DNA from: Sphingobium baderi
GTDB taxonomy: Bacteria > Pseudomonadota > Alphaproteobacteria > Sphingomonadales > Sphingomonadaceae
Reading direction: 5' to 3'
NCBI RefSeq assembly: GCF_001456115.1
Contig: NZ_CP013267.1
Coordinates: 1 to 64,000, forward strand
Length of the DNA stretch: 64,000 bases
In this document: piece after piece, positions 56,884-64,000 of the stretch
Layout: every line of letters begins with the position of its first letter
How positions within the stretch are numbered: the first letter of the stretch is position 1
Position numbers and translations under genes: made by a program
The notes under the pieces: model-generated
Seen by the model: only the letters and a program-made list of their open reading frames with translations
What the model was told of the DNA's origin: nothing
Database searches by the model: none

Positions 56884-59412
56884 ATGAAAATGCATGCACG
56901 CGCTGTGCTTTTTGCAGGCGGATCGCTGCTGTCACTGGGCCTTTCGGCGACATATGCGAACGCGCAGACCGCAGAAACAGCGCCCCAAACCACATCGCCG
57001 CCCTCGTCCGCCAGCACGAACGAGATCGTCGTCACCGCCAACAAGCGCGAACAGAACCTCAGCGAAGTCGGCTCGTCCGTCAGCGCGGTCAGCGGCGAGG
57101 CGCTGAAGGTCCAGAACATCTCCAACATCGCGGACCTGGCGAAAGTGACGCCGGGCCTCACTTTCGCGCCGACGCCGAACGCCACGCCGGTCTACACCAT
57201 CCGCGGCGTCGGCTTCTACGACAGTTCGCTGGCGTCCTACCCCGACGTCGCCGTCTACATGGACCAGTTCCCGCTGGCGCTGCCGGTGATGTCCGCACAG
57301 ACCGGTTTCGACCTCCAGCGCGTCGAAGTGCTGAAGGGTCCGCAGGGCACCCTGTTCGGGAACAACGCCACCGGCGGCGCGATCAACTTCGTCGCCAACA
57401 CGCCCACACCGACGCTGGAGGGCGGCGCCACCTTCAGCTACGGCCGCTTCAACACGATCGAAGCCAACGGCTTCATCAGCGGCCCGATCACCGATACCCT
57501 GGGCGGACGCATCGCGGTGAAGGCGGTCAACGGCGATCCCTGGCAGAAGAGCTATACCCGCGACGATCGCAACGGCCGCGCCGATACGATCGCCGGGCGC
57601 ATGATCCTCGAATTCGAGCCGAGCAGCGACTTCAAGGCCTCGCTCAACCTCAACGGCTGGCGCGACCAGAGTGAGCCGCAGGCCCCGCAGCGCATCGCCT
57701 TCGTGCCGCAGAACGACGTGTCCGGCGCCCCCGCCATCGCGCCGTTCACGTATGCCGACGGCCCCGTGCCCTTTCCGCAGGCGACCTACCCCAACGCACC
57801 GCACAATGCCCGCGCCGCCGACTGGTCCACCGACTATCGCCCGCGGCAGGACAACCGCATGCTGCAGGGCCTGTTCCGCATGGACTACGACTTCAGCGGC
57901 ATCACCGTCACCTCGCTGACCGGCTATACCGACCTCAAGTTCGACAACACCACCGAAGGCGGCGGCACCGCGCTGCGCGACTTCGACTTGCGCAGCGACA
58001 GCGGCCACATCAAGAGCTTCACGCAGGAAGTGCGCATCGCCAACGATTCCCACAACGCGCTGCGCTGGGTGGTAGGCGCGAACTACGAGCGCACCAAGGT
58101 CAACGAAGTGGCCGGGCTGGCCTACGCCGACACCAGCAACACTTACGTCTTCGGCTCCGTCAGCCACGCGGCTGAAACCCGCCAGAAGATGACGAACTAC
58201 GCCGCCTTCGGAAACCTGGAGTTCGACGTCAACGACCAGATCACGCTCAAGGCCGGCATCCGCCAGACCCGTGCCAAGCGCGATGCCTATGCCATCAGCG
58301 GCGATCTGCCGCAGTTCCCGATCCTGCCGACCGACACCACTTTCGGCGGCACCCCGGGGGTCACGGAGACCGACTTGTTAAACGCGGTATACGGCTCGCT
58401 CGGCCCGCTCTACGGCGGCCCGGGCTACCAGATCCCGACGATCGCACCGGGCGGCTCGATCATCCTCGACACGCGCGGGCTGGTGCTGGGCGATCCTTCG
58501 GCGAACGATCCGGTCGATCCCGATACTTTCCTCACCGCCACCACCGTCAATACCCGAATCCGCGAGAACAGCACCTCGTGGATGGTCGGTGCGGACTTCA
58601 AGCCGGTGGACGGCCTGCTGCTCTACGCCAACGTGTCGAAGGGCTACAAGGCGGGCAGCTTCCCGCACTTGTTGGGCTCGCTCTTCGATTCCTATGCGCC
58701 GGTGAAGCAGGAATCGATCATGGCCTACGAGGCGGGCTTCAAGGCCCAGCTGATGGACCGCCTGCTCACCATCAACGGCGCCGCGTTCTACTACGACTAC
58801 AAGAACAAGCAGACCCGCGCGAAATTCGTCGATCCGATCTTCGGCGCGCTCGACAAGCTGCTGAACGTGCCCAAGTCCACCATCAAGGGCGCCGAACTGG
58901 AAGTCACCGCGCGCCCGATGCAGGGCCTGTCGCTCAGCGCCTCGGTGACGTACCTCGACGCCAAGGTGGACAAGTACCTCGGCGCCGTGGGCCAGACGGC
59001 GGTGAGCGGCGTGCTGGTGCCGGTGAACGCCTCGTTCAAGGGCGTCGACCTGCCGTTCTCGCCCAAGTGGCAATACTCGCTGCGCGCGGACTACACGTTC
59101 CCGGTCAGTTCGGCGCTGGACGGCTTCGTGGGCGCGGGCCTCAACGGGCAGAGCAGTTCGGTGTCGGCGCTGGTCGTGCCGGGTTCGGCCACCTTCGGGG
59201 CGACCTCGGACCTCTACGACATCAAGGCCTATACGCTGGTCAACGCCAACCTCGGCATCCGTTCCTCGGACGGCAAGTGGACGGCGTCGGTCTGGGGCAA
59301 GAACATCTTCAACACCTATTACTGGAGCAACGCCACGCAGGTTTACGACACCTTCGTGCGCTACACTGGCCGGCCGGCGGAATACGGCATCACGGTCGGC
59401 ATGAACTTCTGA
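56884..59412 (+). CDS. TonB-dependent outer-membrane receptor
   Basis: An 842-residue receptor starting MKMHARAVLFAGGSLLSLGL, with a signal peptide cut near YANAQ. A TonB box-like EIVVTANKR is at about residues 47-55; the plug domain follows (VYTIRGVGFYDSSLASYPDV; VEVLKGPQGTLFGNNATGGA, then INFV), and a 22-strand barrel ends EYGITVGMNF with the terminal Phe. The VxVTAxKREQNLxEV plug is of the sphingomonad type that takes up aromatic or steroid-like compounds. The substrate cannot be read from sequence; the convergent SDR suggests a catabolic link. Confidence 0.92.
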   Translation: MKMHARAVLFAGGSLLSLGLSATYANAQTAETAPQTTSPPSSASTNEIVVTANKREQNLSEVGSSVSAVSGEALKVQNISNIADLAKVTPGLTFAPTPNATPVYTIRGVGFYDSSLASYPDVAVYMDQFPLALPVMSAQTGFDLQRVEVLKGPQGTLFGNNATGGAINFVANTPTPTLEGGATFSYGRFNTIEANGFISGPITDTLGGRIAVKAVNGDPWQKSYTRDDRNGRADTIAGRMILEFEPSSDFKASLNLNGWRDQSEPQAPQRIAFVPQNDVSGAPAIAPFTYADGPVPFPQATYPNAPHNARAADWSTDYRPRQDNRMLQGLFRMDYDFSGITVTSLTGYTDLKFDNTTEGGGTALRDFDLRSDSGHIKSFTQEVRIANDSHNALRWVVGANYERTKVNEVAGLAYADTSNTYVFGSVSHAAETRQKMTNYAAFGNLEFDVNDQITLKAGIRQTRAKRDAYAISGDLPQFPILPTDTTFGGTPGVTETDLLNAVYGSLGPLYGGPGYQIPTIAPGGSIILDTRGLVLGDPSANDPVDPDTFLTATTVNTRIRENSTSWMVGADFKPVDGLLLYANVSKGYKAGSFPHLLGSLFDSYAPVKQESIMAYEAGFKAQLMDRLLTINGAAFYYDYKNKQTRAKFVDPIFGALDKLLNVPKSTIKGAELEVTARPMQGLSLSASVTYLDAKVDKYLGAVGQTAVSGVLVPVNASFKGVDLPFSPKWQYSLRADYTFPVSSALDGFVGAGLNGQSSSVSALVVPGSATFGATSDLYDIKAYTLVNANLGIRSSDGKWTASVWGKNIFNTYYWSNATQVYDTFVRYTGRPAEYGITVGMNF

Positions 59413-59436
59413 CGAAGCAACCTACCCTCCTGAAAA

Positions 59437-59472
59437 GGCCCGGAAACCGCGAGGTTTCCGGGCCACTTTTTT
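59437..59472. terminator. Bidirectional terminator between receptor and SDR genes
   Basis: GGCCCGGAAACC (59437-59448), loop GCGA and GGTTTCCGGGCC (59453-59464) form a perfect 12-bp stem, followed by TTTTTT on the + strand (59467-59472) and by TTTT on the minus strand. It serves both convergent genes. Confidence 0.92.
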
Positions 59473-59492
59473 CCCGTTATGACGGATGAAGA

Positions 59493-60248
59493 TCAGATGC
59501 TGGTATGCCCGCCATCGATCGCGAACGAGGCGCCGGTGGCGAACGAGGCTTCGTCCGACAGCAGCCAGCGCACCGCGCCCGCGATCTCGGAAGGCTGGCC
59601 GAAGCGGTTCATCGGATGGACGGCGGCCAGCGCCTGTTCCAGCCCGGCATCCACTTCCATCGCGCCCTTCAGCATCGGCGTGAGCGTACCGCCCGGCAGC
59701 ACGGCATTGATGCGGATGCCCTTCGTCGCATAGTCGATCGCGCCGCCGCGCGTCAGGCCCATCGCCCCGGCCTTGCTGGCGCAATACTCGCTGCCGTTCG
59801 GGAAACCGACCATGGCGGACGTGGAGACGATGTTGACGATCGCCCCGCCCTTGTCGAGCATCGTGCGGATCTCGTGCTTGTTGCAGAGGAACAGCCCGCG
59901 CAGGTTCACCGCGTGGCAGCGATCCCATTCGCCGAGTTCAATCTCGTGCAGCAGCTTGCCACGCTGGGGGACACCGGCGGCGTTGCAGGCGCCGTCGAGG
60001 CGGCCGTAAGTGCTCACCGCTGCCCCGATCATCGCGATGACCGAGCTTTCATCCGCCACGTCCGCCGCGATGCCCTGCGCGGTGCCGCCCGCCTGCCCGA
60101 TCGCGGCGGCGACGGCCTGCGCCTTGCCGCCATCGAGGTCCGCCACGGTGACCCGGCAGCCCGCCTCGCCCAGCGCGAGCGCCACCGCTTCGCCGATCCC
60201 GCTGCCACCGCCGGTGACGACGATCGACTTGTCCTGAAGACCTTTCAT
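59493..60248 (-). CDS. Short-chain dehydrogenase/reductase
   Basis: A 251-residue classical SDR starting MKGLQDKSIVVTGGGSGIGE. The cofactor motif TGGGSGIG is at residues 12-19, VADLDGGKAQ follows with an acidic residue favouring NAD(H), and the catalytic set is present (the Asn-Ala-Ala-Gly in ACNAAG, a Ser in VSTSAMVG, and the YCASK Tyr/Lys). Active-site spacing and length are normal. The start at 60248 follows GGGAGAACGAAGGA. The transposon repeat ends only 20 bp upstream, so its native promoter may be lost. Confidence 0.88.
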   Translation of the reverse strand: MKGLQDKSIVVTGGGSGIGEAVALALGEAGCRVTVADLDGGKAQAVAAAIGQAGGTAQGIAADVADESSVIAMIGAAVSTYGRLDGACNAAGVPQRGKLLHEIELGEWDRCHAVNLRGLFLCNKHEIRTMLDKGGAIVNIVSTSAMVGFPNGSEYCASKAGAMGLTRGGAIDYATKGIRINAVLPGGTLTPMLKGAMEVDAGLEQALAAVHPMNRFGQPSEIAGAVRWLLSDEASFATGASFAIDGGHTSI

Positions 60249-60267
60249 TCCTTCGTTCTCCCATCTT

Positions 60268-60300
60268 GGCCCAGTCGGCCCGAAGCTGCGATTTTGGCCA
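60268..60300 (-). repeat. Right terminal inverted repeat of the Tn3-family transposon
   Basis: GGCCCAGTCGGCCCGAAGCT then GCGATTTTGGCCA differs from 38106-38138 by one base. It lies beyond the resolvase gene, on the far side from the tnpA fragment, as expected for the transposon's right end. The flanking 5 bp (ATCTT here, TTATA at the left end) do not match. Confidence 0.8.
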
Positions 60301-60330
60301 TGTTGAAGAACAAAGATTGAACATGGCGAT

Positions 60331-61197
60331 CTACCAGGCTCGCTCTTGTCCTCCAATCTCGTAAACATCGGTCTCGATCGAGCACCTGTAGCTCTCTGCG
60401 ATGTTGAACATCTCTGTCTGGAGAGATGCGATCTCATCATCGAGGCTGACGCCATCGGCACCCTGATCATAGGCGACGGTCAGCGTGTAATCGCAGTTCC
60501 CGGTCTTTTGCATCTGGTAATCCCGCTCCAGCATCGCCTCAATGCGCTCGCGAGCGGGCTTTCTGCCACGACCATGCTTGTTGAAGTTCTCGATGGTCAG
60601 ATGCAGGGCGATGGTGACAGAAGGCGGCTTTTCCGGCAGCCCGATCCTTGAAGGAATGACGTCAAGCGCCCGATAGACGGTCATTCTTGAGATCTTGAGG
60701 TCGCGCGCGACGCTGGCCTTGCTCGCGCCGGCGGTGATCCGGCGTCGGATTTCATCGTCATCGATGTTTTTCTTCCGGCCTTTGTAGACGCCTTCGGCGC
60801 GCGCCGCCTCGATCCCGGCGCGCTGCCGGTCCTTGATGAACGTCAGTTCCATGTCCGCGACCATGCCCAGAATGGTGATCACCATCCGCCCCATGCTTCC
60901 GGCCGTCGTCACCTCCGGCTCAAGCACCCGCAATGAGGCTCCCTTCTGGTCGAGTTCATGAACCAGATTGAGAACATCGCGTGTGGAGCGACCGAGCCGA
61001 TCGAGACGCAGGACGACGAGTTCGTCATCGGCGCGCAGGAACTGCATGATCGTCTCAAGCTCCGTGCGTCCAGTGCGCGATGCGCCCGAGCCTGTTTCGG
61101 AGCGGAGGATTTCACAGCCCGCTGCCTTCAACCGGGCAACCTGGATGTCGAGATCCTGGTCGATGGTGCTGACGCGGGCGTAGCCGACGCGGGTCAT
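60331..61197 (-). CDS. tnpR: Serine resolvase with C-terminal extension (TnpR)
   Basis: A 288-residue protein starting MTRVGYARVSTIDQDLDIQV. Residues 1-140 are the catalytic domain (Ser in YARVST, RLDRLGRSTRDVLNLVHELD), residues about 145-190 the HTH (ASKASVARDLKISRMTVYRA), and about 95 further residues (VTIALHLTIENFNKHGRGRK, then RERIEAMLERDYQMQKTGNC) are an extension absent from Tn3 or gamma-delta resolvases. Long resolvases of this type are known from the ISXc5/Tn5044-like branch of Tn3 elements. It belongs with the tnpA split at 41066 and 61418. Confidence 0.85.
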   Translation of the reverse strand: MTRVGYARVSTIDQDLDIQVARLKAAGCEILRSETGSGASRTGRTELETIMQFLRADDELVVLRLDRLGRSTRDVLNLVHELDQKGASLRVLEPEVTTAGSMGRMVITILGMVADMELTFIKDRQRAGIEAARAEGVYKGRKKNIDDDEIRRRITAGASKASVARDLKISRMTVYRALDVIPSRIGLPEKPPSVTIALHLTIENFNKHGRGRKPARERIEAMLERDYQMQKTGNCDYTLTVAYDQGADGVSLDDEIASLQTEMFNIAESYRCSIETDVYEIGGQERAW

Positions 61198-61338
61198 GGG
61201 CAAATCCGTCACATTAGGGTGGCTTTGCCCTCGTACAGTAACATTGGTGACGGAACCACCCTTTTGTGACATGTCGTATATGTCACTTCCGATCGTCACG
61301 TTCGGGTGTACCCAAATGTTATAGGCCGATCAGCCGCC
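61198..61338 (-). promoter_or_regulatory. Candidate resolution (res) site and tnpR promoter
   Basis: This 141-bp gap between tnpR and the tnpA tail contains GTGACAT-7 bp-ATGTCAC (61266-61286), a perfect inverted repeat, and other GTCAC/GTGAC words (61207, 61248, 61295 regions). The spacing and location fit the two- or three-subsite res of Tn3-family elements. Confidence 0.55.
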
Positions 61339-61418
61339 TCACGCTGCAAGCCGTCCAAAATCAATCCGGTCGTTCAGGTCGAGGTCGAAGCGGCCATAAG
61401 GGTTCACATGACTGTAGA
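61339..61418 (-). pseudogene. tnpA: Tn3-family tnpA, displaced 3' end
   Basis: Reading leftwards from IS6100 copy 2 the frame gives YSHVNPYGRFDLDLNDRIDF followed by GRLAA and a stop. It continues exactly the TnpA reading at 41066 when the shared TCTACAGT (61418-61411 on this strand) is counted once. Confidence 0.88.
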
Positions 61419-62298
61419 GGCTCTGTTGCAAAAATCGTGAAGCTTGAGCATGCTTGGCGGAGATTGGACGGACGGAACGATGACGGATTTCAAGTGGCGC
61501 CATTTCCAGGGTGATGTGATCCTGTGGGCGGTGCGCTGGTATTGTCGCTATCCGATCAGCTATCGCGACCTTGAGGAAATGCTGGCGGAACGCGGCATTT
61601 CGGTCGACCATACGACGATCTATCGCTGGGTCCAGTGCTACGCCCCGGAGATGGAGAAGCGGCTGCGCTGGTTCTGGCGGCGTGGCTTTGATCCGAGCTG
61701 GCGCCTGGATGAAACCTACGTCAAGGTGCGGGGCAAGTGGACCTACCTGTACCGGGCAGTCGACAAGCGGGGCGACACGATCGATTTCTACCTGTCGCCG
61801 ACCCGCAGCGCCAAGGCAGCGAAGCGGTTCCTGGGCAAGGCCCTGCGAGGCCTGAAGCACTGGGAAAAGCCTGCCACGCTCAATACCGACAAAGCGCCGA
61901 GCTATGGTGCAGCGATCACCGAATTGAAGCGCGAAGGAAAGCTGGACCGGGAGACGGCCCACCGGCAGGTGAAGTATCTCAATAACGTGATCGAGGCCGA
62001 TCACGGAAAGCTCAAGATACTGATCAAGCCGGTGCGCGGTTTCAAATCGATCCCCACGGCCTATGCCACGATCAAGGGATTCGAAGTCATGCGAGCCCTG
62101 CGCAAAGGACAGGCTCGCCCCTGGTGCCTGCAGCCCGGCATCAGGGGCGAGGTGCGCCTTGTGGAGAGAGCTTTTGGCATTGGGCCCTCGGCGCTGACGG
62201 AGGCCATGGGCATGCTCAACCACCATTTCGCAGCAGCCGCCTGATCGGCGCAGAGCGACAGCCTACCTCTGACTGCCGCCAATCTTTGCAACAGAGCC
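61419..62298 (+). mobile_element. IS6100, copy 2
   Basis: 880 bp, the reverse complement of copy 1 by eye, with GGCTCTGTTGCAAA at both ends. Its left flank (ACTGTAGA) is the complement of the left flank of copy 1, the mark of an inversion created by replicative transposition. Confidence 0.95.
61480..62244 (+). CDS. IS6100 transposase, copy 2
   Basis: The same 254-residue IS6-family transposase as in copy 1, DDE residues intact. Confidence 0.95.
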   Translation: MTDFKWRHFQGDVILWAVRWYCRYPISYRDLEEMLAERGISVDHTTIYRWVQCYAPEMEKRLRWFWRRGFDPSWRLDETYVKVRGKWTYLYRAVDKRGDTIDFYLSPTRSAKAAKRFLGKALRGLKHWEKPATLNTDKAPSYGAAITELKREGKLDRETAHRQVKYLNNVIEADHGKLKILIKPVRGFKSIPTAYATIKGFEVMRALRKGQARPWCLQPGIRGEVRLVERAFGIGPSALTEAMGMLNHHFAAAA

Positions 62299-62310
62299 AT
62301 CACGGCCAAG

Positions 62311-63660
62311 CTATTGCGACTGCCCTTCCGAAAGGCCCTCGCCGAACACCCATTCGGCGAACAGCGGACGCAAGTCCCGGCCGCTCGCTTCCTCCATCGC
62401 CCGCTTTAGGTCTATGCTGGTGACCGTGCCGCCCGCATGGTCACGGGTGTAGCGGCGCAGGCCAGACCAGAACGCGGCATCGCCGAGCGTGACCCGGAGC
62501 TGCGCCATGAACAGCGCGCCCTTGCTGTATTGGATCGCGCGTCGGACGCCCAATGTCGGGTAGGTGCCGTTCCAAGCCAGCGGCTTGTCAAAACCCATCG
62601 CTCGCGCCTTTTCAAACCGGCTTCTGGCTTCATTGAGTTCGGCTTCATACGCGGCGCGACCGTAGCGATGCTGCTTCCATGCGGCCGTCATGAATGTCGT
62701 GATGCCCTCGTTCAGCCAGAAGTCCTTGAGGGTTTCGCATGTGATCAGGTTGCCCCACCATTGATGGGTAAGTTCGTGTACGATGGCCCAATCCTGCGAC
62801 GGATCATCTGGCTGCCTCGGCAGCGCATCGCTGCCGAGGACGGAGTATGTCGCCGCCTCCTGCGCCTCATCGCCTTCGACCAGAAGCTGGCTGTAGTCGG
62901 CAACCGGAAGCGGCATGCCCGCCTTGGCGGAGAGAAAGGCGACCATATCCTTTGTCCCTGCCAAGCGTCGTTTCAGCTCGCCCGCGTCGGCAGTGTTGCT
63001 CAGATAGGTGAGCCTTTTTGATCCGACCCGTTCGCTGACCCGCGTGAGTCGACCCACCGCAAAGCCGTAAAGATAGGCCGAGTAGGGCCGAGGCGCTTTC
63101 CAGGTATGGATCTCGCTGCCGTCCGCTCCCGGTCGCCGCACGATCATGTTGCCGACTGACAGGCTGGTCATCCCGGCCGGAACACGCAGATCGAGCGAGA
63201 AGGCCGCTTTCTCGCCGAACTTGTTCTGGGAACACACCATCCAGTCGCAGGCAAAATAGCTGGTGTAGAGCGTCGTCGCCGAGCCGGCGAACCCACGTGC
63301 AGGGCGGCCATGATAGGACAACTCCAGCTTGACCGTGCGTCCACGCCGGAGCGGCCGGGGCAGATCGAAGCCGAGCACATCGCCTTCCACAGTATGAGCG
63401 AGCGCCACGCCATCGAGGGTTGCACTGTCGATGCCGAGAGTGTTGGCGGAGAAATTCAGCCGCCGGACGCCATCCACCGTCGCGCGTAGCGTGATCTTCT
63501 CACGTCCCGCGACGGTCCTGTTCTCGATGTCCGGGGTAAGCGCGAGCCTGTAGCTCGCTACCTCGAATCCATCCCCAGGCCTGTTGGCGGCGAACGCAGG
63601 GCTGCACAGCAACCCCAGAGCCGTCCCGGCTAACGGTGACGCCAACATTCTGCGGATCAC
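62311..63660 (-). CDS. M1-family metallo-aminopeptidase
   Basis: A 449-residue exported protein taken from a GTG at 63660 after AAAGGGG; it begins MIRRMLASPLAGTALGLLCS, a signal peptide cut after AFAAN. The N-terminal beta domain (residues 30-200) is followed by the gluzincin core: HELTHQWWGN with both zinc His, and the third ligand in WLNEGITTFM. The exopeptidase GxMEN motif is replaced by a GDEAQEAAT-like segment, so substrate binding may differ from classical aminopeptidase N. It is shorter than full M1 enzymes. The gene is complete, ending 13 bp from IS6100 copy 2. Confidence 0.82.
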   Translation of the reverse strand: MIRRMLASPLAGTALGLLCSPAFAANRPGDGFEVASYRLALTPDIENRTVAGREKITLRATVDGVRRLNFSANTLGIDSATLDGVALAHTVEGDVLGFDLPRPLRRGRTVKLELSYHGRPARGFAGSATTLYTSYFACDWMVCSQNKFGEKAAFSLDLRVPAGMTSLSVGNMIVRRPGADGSEIHTWKAPRPYSAYLYGFAVGRLTRVSERVGSKRLTYLSNTADAGELKRRLAGTKDMVAFLSAKAGMPLPVADYSQLLVEGDEAQEAATYSVLGSDALPRQPDDPSQDWAIVHELTHQWWGNLITCETLKDFWLNEGITTFMTAAWKQHRYGRAAYEAELNEARSRFEKARAMGFDKPLAWNGTYPTLGVRRAIQYSKGALFMAQLRVTLGDAAFWSGLRRYTRDHAGGTVTSIDLKRAMEEASGRDLRPLFAEWVFGEGLSEGQSQ

Positions 63661-63725
63661 TGATGCCCCTTTATACTCATAGCTTCTATCGATGGGGCCA
63701 ACACCTAGGCGCGGTCGTGGTAGGA

Positions 63726-64000
63726 TCACGCCGGCTTTGCCGCAGGCGCGGAAGATTGGCGTCCAAGCGTCCGATACACGGTTGGCCGCGATATCGAGAA
63801 CACCTCGGCGAGATCGCTGATCGAATAGTCGTCGGTGTCGTACATGCGGCGCAACTCCTTCTGCTGGCGATCCGACAGCTTGGGCTTCTTGCCGCGCAGC
63901 TTCCCTTTCGAACGTGCGACCACCATGCCTTCGCGGGTCCGCATCCGGATCAGGTCGGCCTCGAACTCGGCGAAGGTGGCGAGGATGTTGAAGAACAGCT
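63726..64000 (-). CDS. Serine resolvase/invertase, C-terminal part (runs off the window)
   Basis: The frame enters from the window edge: LFFNILATFAEFEADLIRMR, then TREGMVVARSKGKLRGKKPK and a C-terminal HTH (DDYSISDLAEVFSISRPTVY), ending SSAPAAKPA. This is the last 90 residues of a Tn3-type resolvase or Pin-like invertase. Its N-terminal catalytic serine lies outside the window. It sits 65 bp upstream of the peptidase gene on the same strand and may mark another transposon. Confidence 0.8.
   Translation of the reverse strand, partial: LFFNILATFAEFEADLIRMRTREGMVVARSKGKLRGKKPKLSDRQQKELRRMYDTDDYSISDLAEVFSISRPTVYRTLGRQSSAPAAKPA

Noticed and set aside
56932..58167. 411-codon minus-strand frame inside the TonB receptor gene
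   Set aside because: Antisense to a receptor with unmistakable plug and barrel motifs; composition is typical of a GC-driven shadow frame.
59493..60470. A 325-residue version of the SDR starting inside the transposon
   Set aside because: Its first 74 residues cover the transposon terminal repeat and tnpR DNA; the Rossmann motif begins right after the Met at 60248.
1..64000. tRNA, rRNA or integron attC cassettes
   Set aside because: No cloverleaf-compatible segment with a CCA end, no conserved rRNA blocks and no integrase with attC-like arrays were recognised by eye; a covariance-model scan was not possible.

Overview
The window looks like a piece of a large conjugative plasmid (or a plasmid-derived mosaic region) from a sphingomonad-type alphaproteobacterium (Sphingomonas/Sphingobium/Novosphingobium). 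This rests on the high GC content, a Ti-type relaxase TraA with TraF, a trb-type type IV secretion operon, IS6100, a large TonB-dependent receptor with an SDR partner, and plasmid families common in that order. No rRNA, tRNA or CRISPR array is visible.

Layout. 0-3.1 kb: a McrBC-like type IV restriction locus with an extra upstream gene. 3.1-5 kb: ImmA/IrrE peptidase with an XRE regulator, then two small proteins. 5-11.7 kb: mobilisation block (DUF6118-like protein, TraA relaxase, an IncQ/Ti-type oriT, a TraC/D-like accessory gene, cell-wall hydrolase, TraF, ParA and its small partner). 11.8-26 kb: an accessory 'leading region' of mostly minus-strand small genes (mazEF, higBA, SprT-like, LPD29-like, SSB, resolvase, primase, thermonuclease and many unknowns), with dispersed ATGCAATGCATG-type motifs and three copies of a ~190-205-base structured leader. 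26.1-34.8 kb: a composite transposon of two identical IS21-family elements around an EthD-domain gene, an FeS-type photolyase, a PRC-barrel gene and a truncated diacylglycerol-kinase-like gene, bounded by an 8-bp target duplication. 35-38.1 kb: a replication-like protein, ribbon-helix-helix-type genes, DUF2274 and a 5'-truncated trbI. 38.1-41 kb and 60.3-61.4 kb: the two halves of one Tn3-family transposon. 42-50 kb: trbE(remnant)-F-G-H-I-J-K-L plus a lytic transglycosylase/M15 fusion. 50-56.5 kb: second higBA, a broken HTH gene, IS110 element, second Tn3-family tnpA. 56.9-60.2 kb: TonB receptor and SDR. 61.4-64 kb: IS6100, an M1 aminopeptidase and a partial resolvase.

How the parts relate. 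The oriT nick motif is on the + strand, so the strand entering a recipient first should run rightwards from about 8.72 kb. Most genes at 9-26 kb are on the minus strand, so the incoming + strand would be their template. The repeated leaders in that region are therefore candidates for single-stranded promoters or for shared cis-acting RNAs; this is inference.

History visible in the sequence. Two inverted 880-bp IS6100 copies (41067-41946 and 61419-62298) carry the same 8-bp word in inverted orientation on their outward sides, and each half of the Tn3 tnpA lies beside one of them. Replicative IS6100 transposition therefore inverted 41947-61418. Undoing it restores tnpA, tnpR and the terminal inverted repeats of a ~4.1-kb transposon. 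IS5-, IS21- and IS110-family insertions broke further genes.
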